Positions 24,030-37,801 of a DNA stretch of 64,000 nt are shown in pieces. Each line of letters starts with the position of its first letter. Within the stretch, counting starts at the first letter, position 1. The translations under genes were made by a program, and so were the position numbers. This DNA is from Euonymus europaeus (Eukaryota > Streptophyta > Magnoliopsida > Celastrales > Celastraceae), in NCBI GenBank assembly GCA_963580455.1, contig OY756960.1, positions 372,001 to 436,000 of the forward strand. The letters run 5' to 3'. The notes under the pieces are model-generated. The model was not told the DNA's origin and did not search any database. It was given only the letters and a program-made list of their open reading frames with translations.

Positions 24030-27000
24030 CTAGCCGCGAGTTCTGAAATCAAAATCCGAAACACCAGGATTGTGGAGCTCGAAAAGTAGTGTGAAATCAA
24101 GCTAAAAATCACCGAATTCAGAACTCGGAGTCAACGGATATTCATAAAACCGTTTACGTAAAGAAACCACATTTCGCGGCTAACTAGGTGAAACGAGACC
24201 AACTAGCCACGAGTTCTGAAATCAAAATCCAAAACGTCAGGAATGTAGAGCTCGAAAAGTAGTGTGAAATCAAGCTAAAAATCACCGAATTCAGAACTCG
24301 GAGTCAACGGATATTAATAAAACCGTTTACGTAAAGAAACCACATTTCGCGGCTAACTAGGTGAAACGAGACCTACTAGCCGCGAGTTCTGAAATCAAAA
24401 TCCGAAACACCAGGATTGTAGAGCTCGAAAAGTAGTGTGAAATCAAGCTAAAAATCACCGAATTCAGAACTCGGAGTCAACGGATATTCATAAAACCGTT
24501 TACGTAAAGAAACCACATTTCGCGGCTAACTAGGTGAAACGAGACCAACTAGCCACGAGTTCTGAAATCAAAATCCGAAAACCCAGGATTGTAGAGCTCG
24601 AAAAGTAGTGTGAAATCAAGCTAAAAATCACCGAATTCAGAACTCGGAGTCAACGGATATTCATAAAACCGTTTACGTAAAGTAACCACATTTCGCGGCT
24701 AACTAGGTGAAACGAGACCTACTAGCCACGAGTTCTTAAATCAAAATCCAAAACACCAGGATTGTAGAGCTCGAAAAGTATTGTGAAATCGAGCTAAAAA
24801 TCACCGAATTCAGAACTCGGAGTCAACGGATATTCGTAAAACCGTTTACGTAAAGAAACCACATTTCGCGGCTAACTAGGTGAAACGAGACCAACTAGCC
24901 ACGAGTTTTGAAATCAAAATCCGAAAACCCAGGATTGTAGAGCTCGAAAAGTAGTGTGAAATCAAGCTAAAAATCACCGAATTCAGAACTCGGAGTCAAC
25001 GGATATTCGTAAAACTGTTCACGTAAAGAAACCATATTTCGCGGCTAACTAGGTGAAACGAGACCAACTAGCCACGAGTTCTGAAATCAAAATCCGAAAC
25101 GTCAGGATTGTAGAGCTCGAAAAGTAGTGTGAAATCAAGCTAAAAATCACCGAATTCAGAACTCGGAGTCAACGTATATTCATAAAACCGTTTACGTAAA
25201 GAAACCACATTTCGCGGCTAACTAGGTGAAACGAGACTAACTAGCCACGAGTTCTGAAATCAAAATCCGAAACACCAGGATCGTAGAGCTCGAAAAGTAG
25301 TGTGAAATCAAGCTAAAAATCACCGAATTCAGAACTCGGAGTCAACGGATATTCATAAAACCGTTTACGTAAAGAAACCACATTTCGCGGCTAACTAGGT
25401 GAAACGTGACCAACTAGCCATGAGTTCTGAAATCAAAATCCGAAACTCCAGGATCATAGAGCTCGAAAAGTAGTGTGAAATCAAGCTAAAAATCACCAAA
25501 ATCAGAACTCGGAGTCAACGGATATTCATAAAACCGTTTACGTAAAGAAACCACATTTCGCGGCTAACTAGGTGAAACGAGACCAACTAGCCACGAGTTC
25601 TGAAATCAAAATCCGAAACGCGAGGATCGTAGAGCTCAAAAAGTAGTGTGAAATCAAGCGAAAAATCACCGAATTCAGAACTCGGACTCAACGGATATTC
25701 ATAAAACCGTTTACGTAAAGAAACCACATTTCGCGGCTAACTAGGTGAAACGAGACCTACTAGCCGCGAGTTCTGAAATCAAAATCCGAAACACCAGGAT
25801 TGTAGAGCTCGAAAAGTAGTGTGAAATAAAGCTAAAAATCACCGAATTCAGAACTCGGAGTCAACGGATATTCATAAAACCGTTTACGTAAAGAAACCAC
25901 ATTTCGCGGCTAACTAGGTGAAACGAGACCAACTAGCCACGAGTTCTGAAATCAAAATCCGAAACGTCAGGAATGTAGAGCTCGAAAAGTAGTGTGAAAT
26001 CAAGCTAAAAATCATCGAATTCAGAACTCGGAGTCAACGGATATTCATAAAACCGTTTACGTAAAGAAACCACATTTCGCGGCTAACTAGGTGAAACGAG
26101 ACCTACTAGCCATGAGTTCTGAAATCAAAATCCGAAACTCCAGGATCGTAGAGCTCAAAAAGTAGTGTGAAATCTAGCTAAAAATCACCGAATTCAGAAC
26201 TCGGAGTCAACGGATATTAATAAAACCGTTTACGTAAAGAAACCACATTTCGCGGCTAACTAGGTGAAACGAGACCAACTAGCCACGAGTTCTAAAATCA
26301 AAATCCGAAACCCCAGGATCGTAGAGCTCGAAAAGTTGTGTGAAATCAAGCTAAAAATCACCGAATTCAGAACTCGGAGTCAACGGATATTCGTAAAACC
26401 GTTTACGTAAAGAAACCACATTTCGCGGCCAACTAGGTGAAACGAGACCTACTAGACACGAGTTATGAAATCAAAATCCGAAACACCAGGATCGTAGAGC
26501 ACGAAAAGTAGTGTGAAATCAAGCTAAAAATCACCGAATTCAGAACTCGGAGTCAACGGATATTCGTAAAACTGTTTACGTAAAGAAACCATATTTCGCG
26601 GCTAACTAGGTGAAACGAGACCAACTAGCCACGAGTTCTGGAATCAAAATCCGAAACTCCAGGATCGTAGAGCTCGAAAAGTAGTGTGAAATTAAGCTAA
26701 AAATCACCGAATTCAGAACTCGGAGTCAACGTATATTCATAAAACCGTTTACGTAAAGAAACCACATTTCGCGGCTAACTAGGTGAAACGAGACTAACTA
26801 GCCACGAGTTCTGAAATCAAAATCCGAAACACCAGGATCGTAGAGCTCGAAAAGTAGTGTGAAATCAAGCGAAAAATCACCGAATTCAGAACTCGGAGTC
26901 AACGGATATTCATAAAACTGTTTACGTAAAGAAACCACATTTCGCGGCTAACTAGGTGAAACGAGACCAACTAGCCACGAGTTCTGAAATCAAAATCCGA

Positions 27001-28354
27001 AAACCCAGGATTGAAGCGCTCGAAAAGTAGTGTGAAATAAAGCTAAAAATCACCGAATTCAGAACTCGCAGTCAACGGATATTCATAAAACCGTTTACAT
27101 AAAGAAACCACATTTCGCGGCTAACTAGGTGAAACGAGACCTACTAGCCACGAGTTTTGAAATAAAAATCCGAAACACCAGGATTGTAGAGCTCGAAACG
27201 TAGTGTGAAATCAAGCTAAAAATCACCGAATGCAGAACTCGGAGTCAACGGATATTCATAAAACCGTTTATGTAAAGAAACCACATTTCGCGGCTAACTA
27301 GGTGAAACGAGACCAACTAGCCACGAGTTCTGAAATCAAAATCCGAAACACCAGGATCGTAGAGCTCGAAAAGTAGTGTGAAATCAAGCGAAAAATTACC
27401 GAATTCAGAACTCGGAGTCAACGGATATTCATAAAACCGTTTACGTAAAGAAACCACATTTCGCGGCTAACTAGGTGAAACGAGACCAACTAGCCACGAG
27501 TTCTGAAATCAAAATCCGAAAACCCAAGATTGTAGAGCTCGAAAAGTAGTGTGAAATCAAGCTAAAAATCACCGAATTCAGAACTCGGAGTCAACGGATA
27601 TTCATAAAACCGTTTACGTAAAGTAACCACATTTCGCGGCTAACTAGGTGAAACGAGACCTACTAGCCACGAGTTCTTAAATCAAAATCCAAAACACCAG
27701 GATTGTAGAGCTCGAAAAGTATTGTGAAATCAAGCTAAAAATCACCGAATTCAGAACTCGGAGTCAACGGATATTCGTAAAACCGTTTACGTAAAGAAAC
27801 CACATTTCGCGGCTAACTAGGTGAAACGAGACCAACTAGCCACGAGTTTTGAAATCAAAATCCGAAAACCCAGGATTGTAGAGCTCGAAAAGTAGTGTGA
27901 AATCAAGCTAAAAATCACCGAATTCAGAACTCGGAGTCAACGGATATTCGTAAAACTGTTCACGTAAAGAAACCATATTTCGCGGCTAACTAGGTGAAAC
28001 GAGACCAACTAGCCACGAGTTCTGAAATCAAAATCCGAAACGTCAGGATTGTAGAGCTCGAAAAGTAGTGTGAAATCAAGCTAAAAATCACCGAATTCAG
28101 AACTCGGAGTCAACGTATATTCATAAAACCGTTTACGTAAAGAAACCACATTTCGCGGCTAACTAGGTGAAACGAGACTAACTAGCCACGAGTTCTGAAA
28201 TCAAAATCCGAAACACCAGGATCGTAGAGCTCGAAAAGTAGTGTGAAATCAAGCTAAAAATCACCGAATTCAGAACTCGGAGTCAACGGATATTCATAAA
28301 ACCGTTTACGTAAAGAAACCACATTTCGCGGCTAACTAGGTGAAACGTGACCAA
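24030..28354. repeat. Overlapping 10-mer and 17-mer spaced duplications
   Basis: Two partial repeats interleave. Monomers 23684-24375 (ctccaggatcatag, cgcgagg, tagccgcgag, gtcaggaatg) recur at 25414-26105, 1730 bp or 10 monomers later. The five-monomer block 24549-25413 (aacccagg with agtaaccac, gttcttaaatc with gtattgtg, gttttg with ctgttcacg, gtcagg with aacgtatatt, and a gactaactag-entered monomer) recurs at 27490-28354. That is 2941 bp or 17 monomers later. The gactaactag monomer also recurs at 26798. The intervening monomers are mixed subtypes. Confidence 0.82.
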
Positions 28355-31300
28355 CTAGCCATGAGTTCTGAAATCAAAATCCGAAACGTCAGGATTGTAG
28401 AGCTCGAAAAGTAGTGTGAAATCAAGCTAAAAATCACCGAATTCAGAACTCGGAGTCAACGGATATTCATAAAACCGTTTACGTAAAGAAACCACATTTC
28501 GCGGCTAACTAGGTGAAACGAGACCAACTAGCCACGAGTTCTGAAATAAAAATCCGAAACGCCAGGATCGTAGAACTCAAAAAGTAGTGTGAAATCAAGC
28601 TAAAAATCACCGAATTCAGAACTCGGAGTCAACGGATATTCATAAAACCGTTTACGTAAAGAAACCACATTTCGCGGCTAACTAGGTGAAACGAGACCAA
28701 CTAGCCACGAGTTCTGAAATCAAAATCCGAAAGGCGAGGATCGTAGAGCTCAAAAAGTAGTGTGAAATCAAGCGAAAAATCACCGAATTCAGAACTCGGA
28801 GTCAACGGATATTCATAAAACGGTTTACGTAAAGAAACCACATTTCGCGGCTAACTAGGTGGAACGAGACCTACTAGCCACGAGTTCTGAAATCAAAATC
28901 CGAAACACCAGGATTTTAGAGCTCGAAAAGTAGTGTGAAATCAAGCTAAAAATCACCGAATTCAGAACTCGGAGTCAACGGATATTCATAAAACCGTTTA
29001 CGTAAAGAAATCACATTTCACGGCTAACTAGGTGAAACGAGACCAACTAGCCATGAGTTCTGAAATAAAAATCCGAAAAACCAGGATTTTAGAGCTCGAA
29101 AAGTAGTGTGAAATCAAGCTAAAAATCACCAAATTCAGAACTCGGAGTCAACGGATATTCGTAAAACCGTTTACGTAAAGAAACCACATTTCGCGGCTAA
29201 CTAGGTGAAACGAGACCAACTAGCCACGAGTTCTGAAATCAAAATCCGAAAACCCAGGATTGTAGAGCTCGAAAAGTAGTGTGAAATCAAGCTAAAAATC
29301 ACCGAATTCAGAACTCGGAGTCAACGGATATTCATAAAACCGTTTACGTAAAGAAACCATATTTCGCGGCTAACTAGGTGAAACGAGACCTACTAGCCAC
29401 GAGTTCTTAAATCAAAATCCAAAACACCAGGATTGTAGAGCTCGAAAAGTATTGTGAAATCAAGCTAAAAATCACCGAATTCAGAACTCGGAGTCAACGG
29501 ATATTCATAAAACTGTTTACGTAAAGAAACCACATTTCGCGGCTAACTAGGTGAAACGAGACCTACTAGCCACGAGTTCTGAAATCAAAATCCGAAACTC
29601 AAGGATCATAGAGCTCGAAAAGTAGTGTGAAATCAAGCTAAAAATCACCAAAATCAGAACTCGGAGTCAACGGATATTCATAAAACCGTTTACGTAAAGA
29701 AACCACATTTCGCGGCTAACTAGGTGAAACGAGACCAACTAGCCACGAGTTCTGAAATCAAAATCCGAAACGCGAGGATCGTAGAGCTCGAAAAGTAGTG
29801 TGAAATCAAGCGAAAAATCACCGAATTCAGAACTCGGAGTCAACGGATATTCATAAAACTGTTTACGTAAAGAAACCACATTTCGCGGCTAACTAGGTGA
29901 AACGAGACCTACTAGCCACGAGTTCTGAAATCAAAATCCGAAACACCAGGATTTTAGAGCTCGAAAAGTAGTGTGAAATCAAGCTAAAAATCACCGAATT
30001 CAGAACTCGGAGTCAACGGATATTCATAAAACCGTTTACGTAAAGAAACCACATTTCGCGGCTAACTAGGTGAAACGAGACCAACTAGCCATGAGTTCTG
30101 AAATCAAAATCCGAAAAACCAGGATTTTAGAGCTCGAAAAGTAGTGTGAAATCAAGCTAAAAATCACCGAATTCAGAACTCGGAGTCAACGGATATTCAT
30201 AAAACCGTTTACGTAAAGAAACCACATTTCGCGGCTAACTAGGTGAAACGAGACCAACTAGCCATGAGTTCTGAAATCAAAATCCGAAAAACCAGGATTT
30301 TAGAGCTCGAAAAGTAGTGTGAAATCAAGCTAAAAATCACCGAATTCAGAACTCGGAGTCAACGGATATTCATAAAACGGTTTACGTAAAGAAACCACAT
30401 TTCGCGGCTAACTAGGTGGAACGAGACCTACTAGCCACGAGTTCTGAAATCATAATCCGAAACACCAGGATTTTAGAGCTCGAAAAGTAGTGTGAAATCA
30501 AGCTAAAAATCACCGAATTCAGAACTCGGAGTCAACGGATATTCATAAAACCGTTTACGTAAAGAAATCACATTTCACGGCTAACTAGGTGAAACGAGAC
30601 CAACTAGCCATGAGTTCTGAAATAAAAATCCGAAAAACCAGGATTTTAGAGCTCGAAAAGTAGTGTGAAATCAAGCTAAAAATCACCAAATTCAGAACTC
30701 GGAGTCAACGGATATTCGTAAAACCGTTTACGTAAAGAAACCACATTTCGCGGCTAACTAGGTGAAACGAGACCAACTAGCCACGAGTTCTGAAATCAAA
30801 ATCCGAAAACCCAGGATTGTAGAGCTCGAAAAGTAGTGTGAAATCAAGCTAAAAATCACCGAATTCAGAACTCGGAGTCAACGGATATTCATAAAACCGT
30901 TTACGTAAAGAAACCATATTTCGCGGCTAACTAGGTGAAACGAGACCTACTAGCCACGAGTTCTTAAATCAAAATCCAAAACACCAGGATTGTAGAGCTC
31001 GAAAAGTATTGTGAAATCAAGCTAAAAATCACCGAATTCAGAACTCGGAGTCAACGGATATTCATAAAACTGTTTACGTAAAGAAACCACATTTCGCGGC
31101 TAACTAGGTGAAACGAGACCTACTAGCCACGAGTTCTGAAATCAAAATCCGAAACTCAAGGATCATAGAGCTCGAAAAGTAGTGTGAAATCAAGCTAAAA
31201 ATCACCAAAATCAGAACTCGGAGTCAACGGATATTCATAAAACCGTTTACGTAAAGAAACCACATTTCGCGGCTAACTAGGTGAAACGAGACCAACTAGC

Positions 31301-33544
31301 CACGAGTTCTGAAATCAAAATCCGAAACGCGAGGATCGTAGAGCTCGAAAAGTAGTGTGAAATCAAGCGAAAAATCACCGAATTCAGAACTCGGAGTCAA
31401 CGGATATTCATAAAACTGTTTACGTAAAGAAACCACATTTCGCGGCTAACTAGGTGAAACGAGACCTACTAGCCACGAGTTCTGAAATCAAAATCCGAAA
31501 CGCCAGGATTTTAGAGCTCGAAAAGTAGTGTGAAATCAAGCTAAAAATCACCGAATTCAGAACTCGGAGTCAACGGATATTCATAAAACCGTTTACGTAA
31601 AGAAACCACATTTCGCGGCTAACTAGGTGAAACGAGACCAACTAGCCATGAGTTCTGAAATCAAAATCCGAAAAACCAGGATTTTAGAGCTCGAAAAGTA
31701 GTGTGAAATCAAGCTAAAAATCACCGAATTCAGAACTCGGAGTCAACGGATATTCATAAAACCGTTTACGTAAAGAAACCACATTTCGCGGCTAACTAGG
31801 TGAAACGAGACCAACTAGCCATGAGTTCTGAAATCAAAATCCGAAAAACCAGGATTTTAGAGCTCGAAAAGTAGTGTGAAATCAAGCTAAAAATCACCGA
31901 ATTCAGAACTCGGAGTCAACGGATATTCATAAAACCGTTTACGTAAAGAAACCACATTTCGCGGCTAACTAGGTGAAATGAGACCAACTGGCCAGGAGTT
32001 CTGAAATCAAAATCCGAAACACCAGGATTTTAGAGCTCGAAAAGTAGTGTGAAATCAAGCTAAAAATCACCGAATTCAGAACTCGGAGTCAACGGATATT
32101 CATAAAACCGTTTACGTAAAGAAACCACATTTCGCGGCTAACTAGGTGAAACGAGACCAACTAGCCATGAGTTCTGAAATCAAAATCCGAAAAACCATGA
32201 TTTTAGAGCTCGAAAAGTAGTGTGAAATCAAGCTAAAAATCACCGAATTCAGAACTCGGAGTCAACGGATATTCATAAAACTGTTTACGTAAAGAAACCA
32301 CATTTCGCGGCTAACTAGGTGAAACGAGACCTACTACCCACGAGTTCTGAAATCAAAATTCGAAACACCAGGATTTTAGAGCTCGAAAAGTAGTGTGAAA
32401 TCAAGCGAAAAATCACCGAATTCAGAACTCGGAGTCAACGGATATTCATAAAACCGTTTACGTAAAGAAACCACATTTCGCGGCTAACTAGGTGAAACGA
32501 GACCAACTAGCCATGAGATCTGAAATCAAAATCCGAAAAACCAGGATTTTAGAGCTCGAAAAGTAGTGTGAAATCAAGCTAAAAATCGCCGAATTCAGAA
32601 CTCGGAGTCAACGAATATTCATAAAACCGTTTACGTAAAGAAACCACATTTCGCGGCTAACTAGGTGAAACGAGACCAACTAGCCATGAGTTCTGAAATC
32701 AAAATCCGAAAAACCAGGATTTTAGAGCTCGAAAAGTAGTGTGAAATCAAGCTAAAAATCACCGAATTCAGAACTCGGAGTCAACGGATATTCATAAAAC
32801 CGTTTACGTAAAGAAACCACATTTCGCGGCTAACTAGGTGAAATGAGACCAACTAGCCATGAGTTCTGAAATCAAAATCCGAAACACCAGGATTTTAGAG
32901 CTCAAAAAGTAGTGTGAAATCAAGCTAAAAATCACCGAATTCAGAACTCGGAGTCAACGGATATTCATAAAACCGTTTACGTAAAGAAACCACATTTCGC
33001 GGCTAACTAGGTGAAACGAGACCAACTAGCCACGAGTTCTGAAATCAAAATCCGAAAACCCAGGATTGTAGAGCTCAAAAAGTAGTTTGAAATCAAGCTA
33101 AAAATCACCGAATTCAGAACTCGGAGTCAACGGATATTCATAAAACCGTTTACGTAAAGAAACCACATTTCGCGGCTAACTAGGTGAAACGAGACCTACT
33201 AGCCACGAGTTCTGAAATCAAAATCCAAAACACCAGGATTGTAGAGCTCGAAAAGTATTGTGAAATCAAGCTAAAAATCACCGAATTCAGAACTCGGAGT
33301 CAACGGATATTTATAAAACTGTTTACGTAAAGAAACCACATTTCGCGGCTAACTAGGTGAAACGAGACCTACTAGCCACGAGTTCTGAAATCAAAATCCG
33401 AAACTCAAGGATCATAGAGCTCGAAAAGTAGTGTGAAATCAAGCTAAAAATCACCGAATTCAGAACTCGGAGTCAACGGATATTCATAAAACCGTTTACG
33501 TAAAGAAACCACATTTCGCGGCTAACTAGGTGAAACGTGACCAA
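28355..33544. repeat. 30-monomer HOR unit (5190 bp) with internal 9-mer duplication
   Basis: The unit starts after a cgtgaccaa junction with catgag and gtcaggattg. The next monomers are gccaggatcgtagaactc and gaaaggcgagg with cggtttacg and aggtggaacg. Landmark cgtgacc is at 28346 and 33536 and aaggcgagga at 28731 and 33921, both 5190 bp or 30 x 173 apart. Inside it, the cggtttacg marker at 28821 recurs at 30378 (9 x 173). The nine-monomer run from there, including gttcttaaatc, ctcaaggatcatag and cgcgagg types, is tandemly duplicated (28821-30377 and 30378-31934). Many monomers carry the private gattttag variant. Confidence 0.87.
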
Positions 33545-36312
33545 CTAGCCATGAGTTCTGAAATCAAAATCCGAAACGTCAGGATTGTAGAGCTCGAAAA
33601 GTAGTGTGAAATCAAGCTAAAAATCACCGAATTCAGAACTCGGAGTCAACGGATATTCATAAAACCGTTTACGTAAAGAAACCACATTTCGCGGCTAACT
33701 AGGTGAAACGAGACCAACTAGCCACGAGTTCTGAAATAAAAATCCGAAACGCCAGGATCGTAGAACTCAAAAAGTAGTGTGAAATCAAGCTAAAAATCAC
33801 CGAATTCAGAACTCGGAGTCAACGGATATTCATAAAACCGTTTACGTAAAGAAACCACATTTCGCGGCTAACTAGGTGAAACGAGACCAACTAGCCACGA
33901 GTTCTGAAATCAAAATCCGAAAGGCGAGGATCGTAGAGCTCAAAAAGTAGTGTGAAATCAAGCGAAAAATCACCGAATTCAGAACTCGGAGTCAACGGAT
34001 ATTCATAAAACGGTTTACGTAAAGAAACCACATTTCGCAGCTAACTAGGTGGAACGAGACCTACTAGCCACGAGTTCTGAAATCAAAATCCGAAACACCA
34101 GGATTTTAGAGCTCGAAAAGTAGTGTGAAATCAAGCTAAAAATCACCGAATTCAGAACTCGGAGTCAACGGATATTCATAAAACCGTTTACGTAAAGAAA
34201 TCACATTTCACGGCTAACTAGGTGAAACGAGACCAACTAGCCATGAGTTCTGAAATCAAAATCCGAAAAACCAGGATTTTAGAGCTCGAAAAGTAGTGTG
34301 AAATCAAGCTAAAAATCACCAAATTCAGAACTCGGAGTCAACGGATATTCGTAAAACCGTTTACGTAAAGAAACCACATTTCGCGGCTAACTAGGTGAAA
34401 CGAGACCAACTAGCCACGAGTTCTGAAATCAAAATCCGAAAACCCAGGATTGTAGAGCTCGAAAAGTAGTGTGAAATCAAGCTAAAAATCACCGAATTCA
34501 GAACTCGGAGTCAACGGATATTCATAAAACCGTTTACGTAAAGAAACCATATTTCGCGGCTAACTAGGTGAAACGAGACCTACTAGCCACGAGTTCTTAA
34601 ATCAAAATCCAAAACACCAGGATTGTAGAGCTCGAAAAGTATTGTGAAATCAAGCTAAAAATCACCGAATTCAGAACTCGGAGTCAACGGATATTCATAA
34701 AACTGTTTACGTAAAGAAACCACATTTCGCGGCTAACTAGGTGAAACGAGACCTACTAGCCACGAGTTCTGAAATCAAAATCCGAAACTCAAGGATCATA
34801 GAGCTCGAAAAGTAGTGTGAAATCAAGCTAAAAATCACCAAAATCAGAACTCGGAGTCAACGGATATTCATAAAACCGTTTACGTAAAGAAACCACATTT
34901 CGCGGCTAACTAGGTGAAACGAGACCAACTAGCCACGAGTTCTAAAATTAAAATCCGAAACGCGAGGATCGTAGAGCTCGAAAAGTAGTGTGAAATCAAG
35001 TGAAAAATCACCGAATTCAGAACTCGGAGTCAACGGATATTCATAAAACTGTTTACGTAAAGAAACCACATTTCGCGGCTAACTAGGTGAAACGAGACCT
35101 ACTAGCCACGAGTTCTGAAATCAAAATCCAAAACACCAGGATTTTAGAGCTCGAAAAGTAGTGTGAAATCAAGCTAAAAATCACCGAATTCAGAACTCGG
35201 AGTCAACGGATATTCATAAAACCGTTTACGTAAAGAAACCACATTTCGCGGCTAACTAGGTGAAACGAGACCAACTAGCCATGAGTTCTGAAATCAAAAT
35301 CCGAAAAACCAGGATTTTAGAGCTCGAAAAGTAGTGTGAAATCAAGCTAAAAATCACCGAATTCAGAACTCGGAGTCAACGGATATTCATAAAACCGTTT
35401 ACGTAAAGAAACCACATTTCGCGGCTAACTAGGTGAAACGAGACCAACTAGCCATGAGTTCTGAAATCAAAATCCGAAAAACCAGGATTTTAGAGCTCGA
35501 AAAGTAGTGTGAAATCAAGCTAAAAATCACTGAATTCAGAACTCGGAGTCAACGGATATTCATAAAACCGTTTACGTAAAGAAACCACATTTCGCGGCTA
35601 ACTAGGTGAAATGAGACCAACTAGCCATGAGTTCTGAAATCAAAATCCGAAACACCAGGATTTTAGAGCTCGAAAAGTAGTGTGAAATCAAGCTAAAAAT
35701 CACCGAATTCAGAACTCGGAGTCAACGGATATTCATAAAACCGTTTACGTAAAGAAACCACATTTCGCGGCTAACTAGGTGAAACGAGACCAACTAGCCA
35801 CGAGTTCTGAAATCAAAATCCGAAAACCCAGGATTGTAGAGCTCAAAAAGTAGTTTGAAATCAAGCTAAAAATCACCGAATTCAGAACTCGGAGTCAACG
35901 GATATTCATAAAACCGTTTACGTAAAGAAACCACATTTCGCGGCTAACTAGGTGAAACGAGACCTACTAGCCACGAGTTCTGAAATCAAAATCCAAAACA
36001 CCAGGATTGTAGAGCTCGAAAAGTATTGTGAAATCAAGCTAAAAATCACCGAATTCAGAACTCGGAGTCAACGGATATTCATAAAACTGTTTACGTAAAG
36101 AAACCACATTTCGTGGCTAACTAGGTGAAACGAGACCTACTAGCCACGAGTTCTGAAATCAAAATCCGAAACTCAAGGATCATAGAGCTCGAAAAGTAGT
36201 GTGAAATCAAGCTAAAAATCACCGAATTCAGAACTCGGAGTCAACGGATATTCATAAAACCGTTTACGTAAAGAAACCACATTTCGCGGCTAACTAGGTG
36301 AAACGTGACCAA
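33545..36312. repeat. 16-monomer HOR unit (2768 bp)
   Basis: Repeats the order of the preceding unit: catgag/gtcaggattg, gtagaactc, gaaaggcgagg with cggtttacg, gattttag types, aacccagg, gttcttaaatc, ctcaaggatcatag, cgcgagg, gattttag types and a ctcaaaaagtagtttg monomer. It has only one 9-mer run. Start-to-start distance to the next unit is exactly 16 x 173 bp. It looks like the basic form of the 30-monomer unit without the internal duplication and some extra gattttag monomers. Confidence 0.88.
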
Positions 36313-37801
36313 CTAGCCATGAGTTCTGAAATCAAAATCCGAAACGTCAGGATTGTAGAGCTCGAAAAGTAGTGTGAAATCAAGCTAAAAATCACCGAAT
36401 TCAGAACTCGGAGTCAACGGATATTCATAAAACCGTTTACGTAAAGAAACCACATTTCGCGGCTAACTAGGTGAAACGAGACCAACTAGCCACGAGTTCT
36501 GAAATAAAAATCCGAAACGCCAGGATCGTAGAACTCAAAAAGTAGTGTGAAATCAAGCTAAAAATCACCGAATTCAGAACTCGGAGTCAACGGATATTCA
36601 TAAAACCGTTTACGTAAAGAAACCACATTTCGCGGCTAACTAGGTGAAACGAGACCAACTAGCCACGAGTTCTGAAATCAAAATCCGAAAGGCGAGGATC
36701 GTAGAGCTCAAAAAGTAGTGTGAAATCAAGCGAAAAATCACCGAATTCAGAACTCGGAGTCAACGGATATTCATAAAACGGTTTACGTAAAGAAACCACA
36801 TTTCGCGGCTAACTAGGTGGAACGAGACCTACTAGCCACGAGTTCTGAAATCAAAATCCGAAACACCAGGATTTTAGAGCTCGAAAAGTAGTGTGAAATC
36901 AAGCTAAAAATCACCGAATTCAGAACTCGGAGTCAACGGATATTCATAAAACCGTTTACGTAAAGAAATCACATTTCACGGCTAACTAGGTGAAACGAGA
37001 CCAACTAGCCATGAGTTCTGAAATAAAAATCCGAAAAACCAGGATTTTAGAGCTCGAAAAGTAGTGTGAAATCAAGCTAAAAATCACCAAATTCAGAACT
37101 CGGAGTCAACGGATATTCGTAAAACCGTTTACGTAAAGAAACAACATTTCGCGGCTAACTAGGTGAAACGAGACCAACTAGCCACGAGTTCTGAAATCAA
37201 AATCCGAAAACCCAGGATTGTAGAGCTCGAAAAGTAGTGTGAAATCAAGCTAAAAATCACCGAATTCAGAACTCGGAGTCAACGGATATTCATAAAACCG
37301 TTTACGTAAAGAAACCATATTTCGCGGCTAACTAGGTGAAACGAGACCTACTAGCCACGAGTTCTTAAATCAAAATCCAAAACACCAGGATTGTAGAGCT
37401 CGAAAAGTATTGTGAAATCAAGCTAAAAATCACCGAATTCAGAACTCGGAGTCAACGGATATTCATAAAACTGTTTACGTAAAGAAACCACATTTCGCGG
37501 CTAACTAGGTGAAACGAGACCTACTAGCCACGAGTTCTGAAATCAAAATCCGAAACTCAAGGATCATAGAGCTCGAAAAGTAGTGTGAAATCAAGCTAAA
37601 AATCACCAAAATCAGAACTCGGAGTCAACGGATATTCATAAAACCGTTTACGTAAAGAAACCACATTTCGCGGCTAACTAGGTGAAACGAGACCAACTAG
37701 CCACGAGTTCTGAAATCAAAATCCGAAACGCGAGGATCGTAGAGCTCGAAAAGTAGTGTGAAATCAAGCGAAAAATCACCGAATTCAGAACTCGGAGTCA
37801 A
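36313..37801. repeat. Third, partial copy of the 16-monomer HOR
   Basis: Follows the order of 33545-36312 for about eight and a half monomers: gtcaggattg, gtagaactc, gaaaggcgagg at 36689, gattttag types, aacccagg, gttcttaaatc, ctcaagg, cgcgagg. It switches within the cgcgagg monomer, where the right part reads ggatatttgtaaaacc instead of ggatattcataaaactg. The breakpoint is therefore inside a monomer and keeps the 173-bp phase. Confidence 0.85.
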
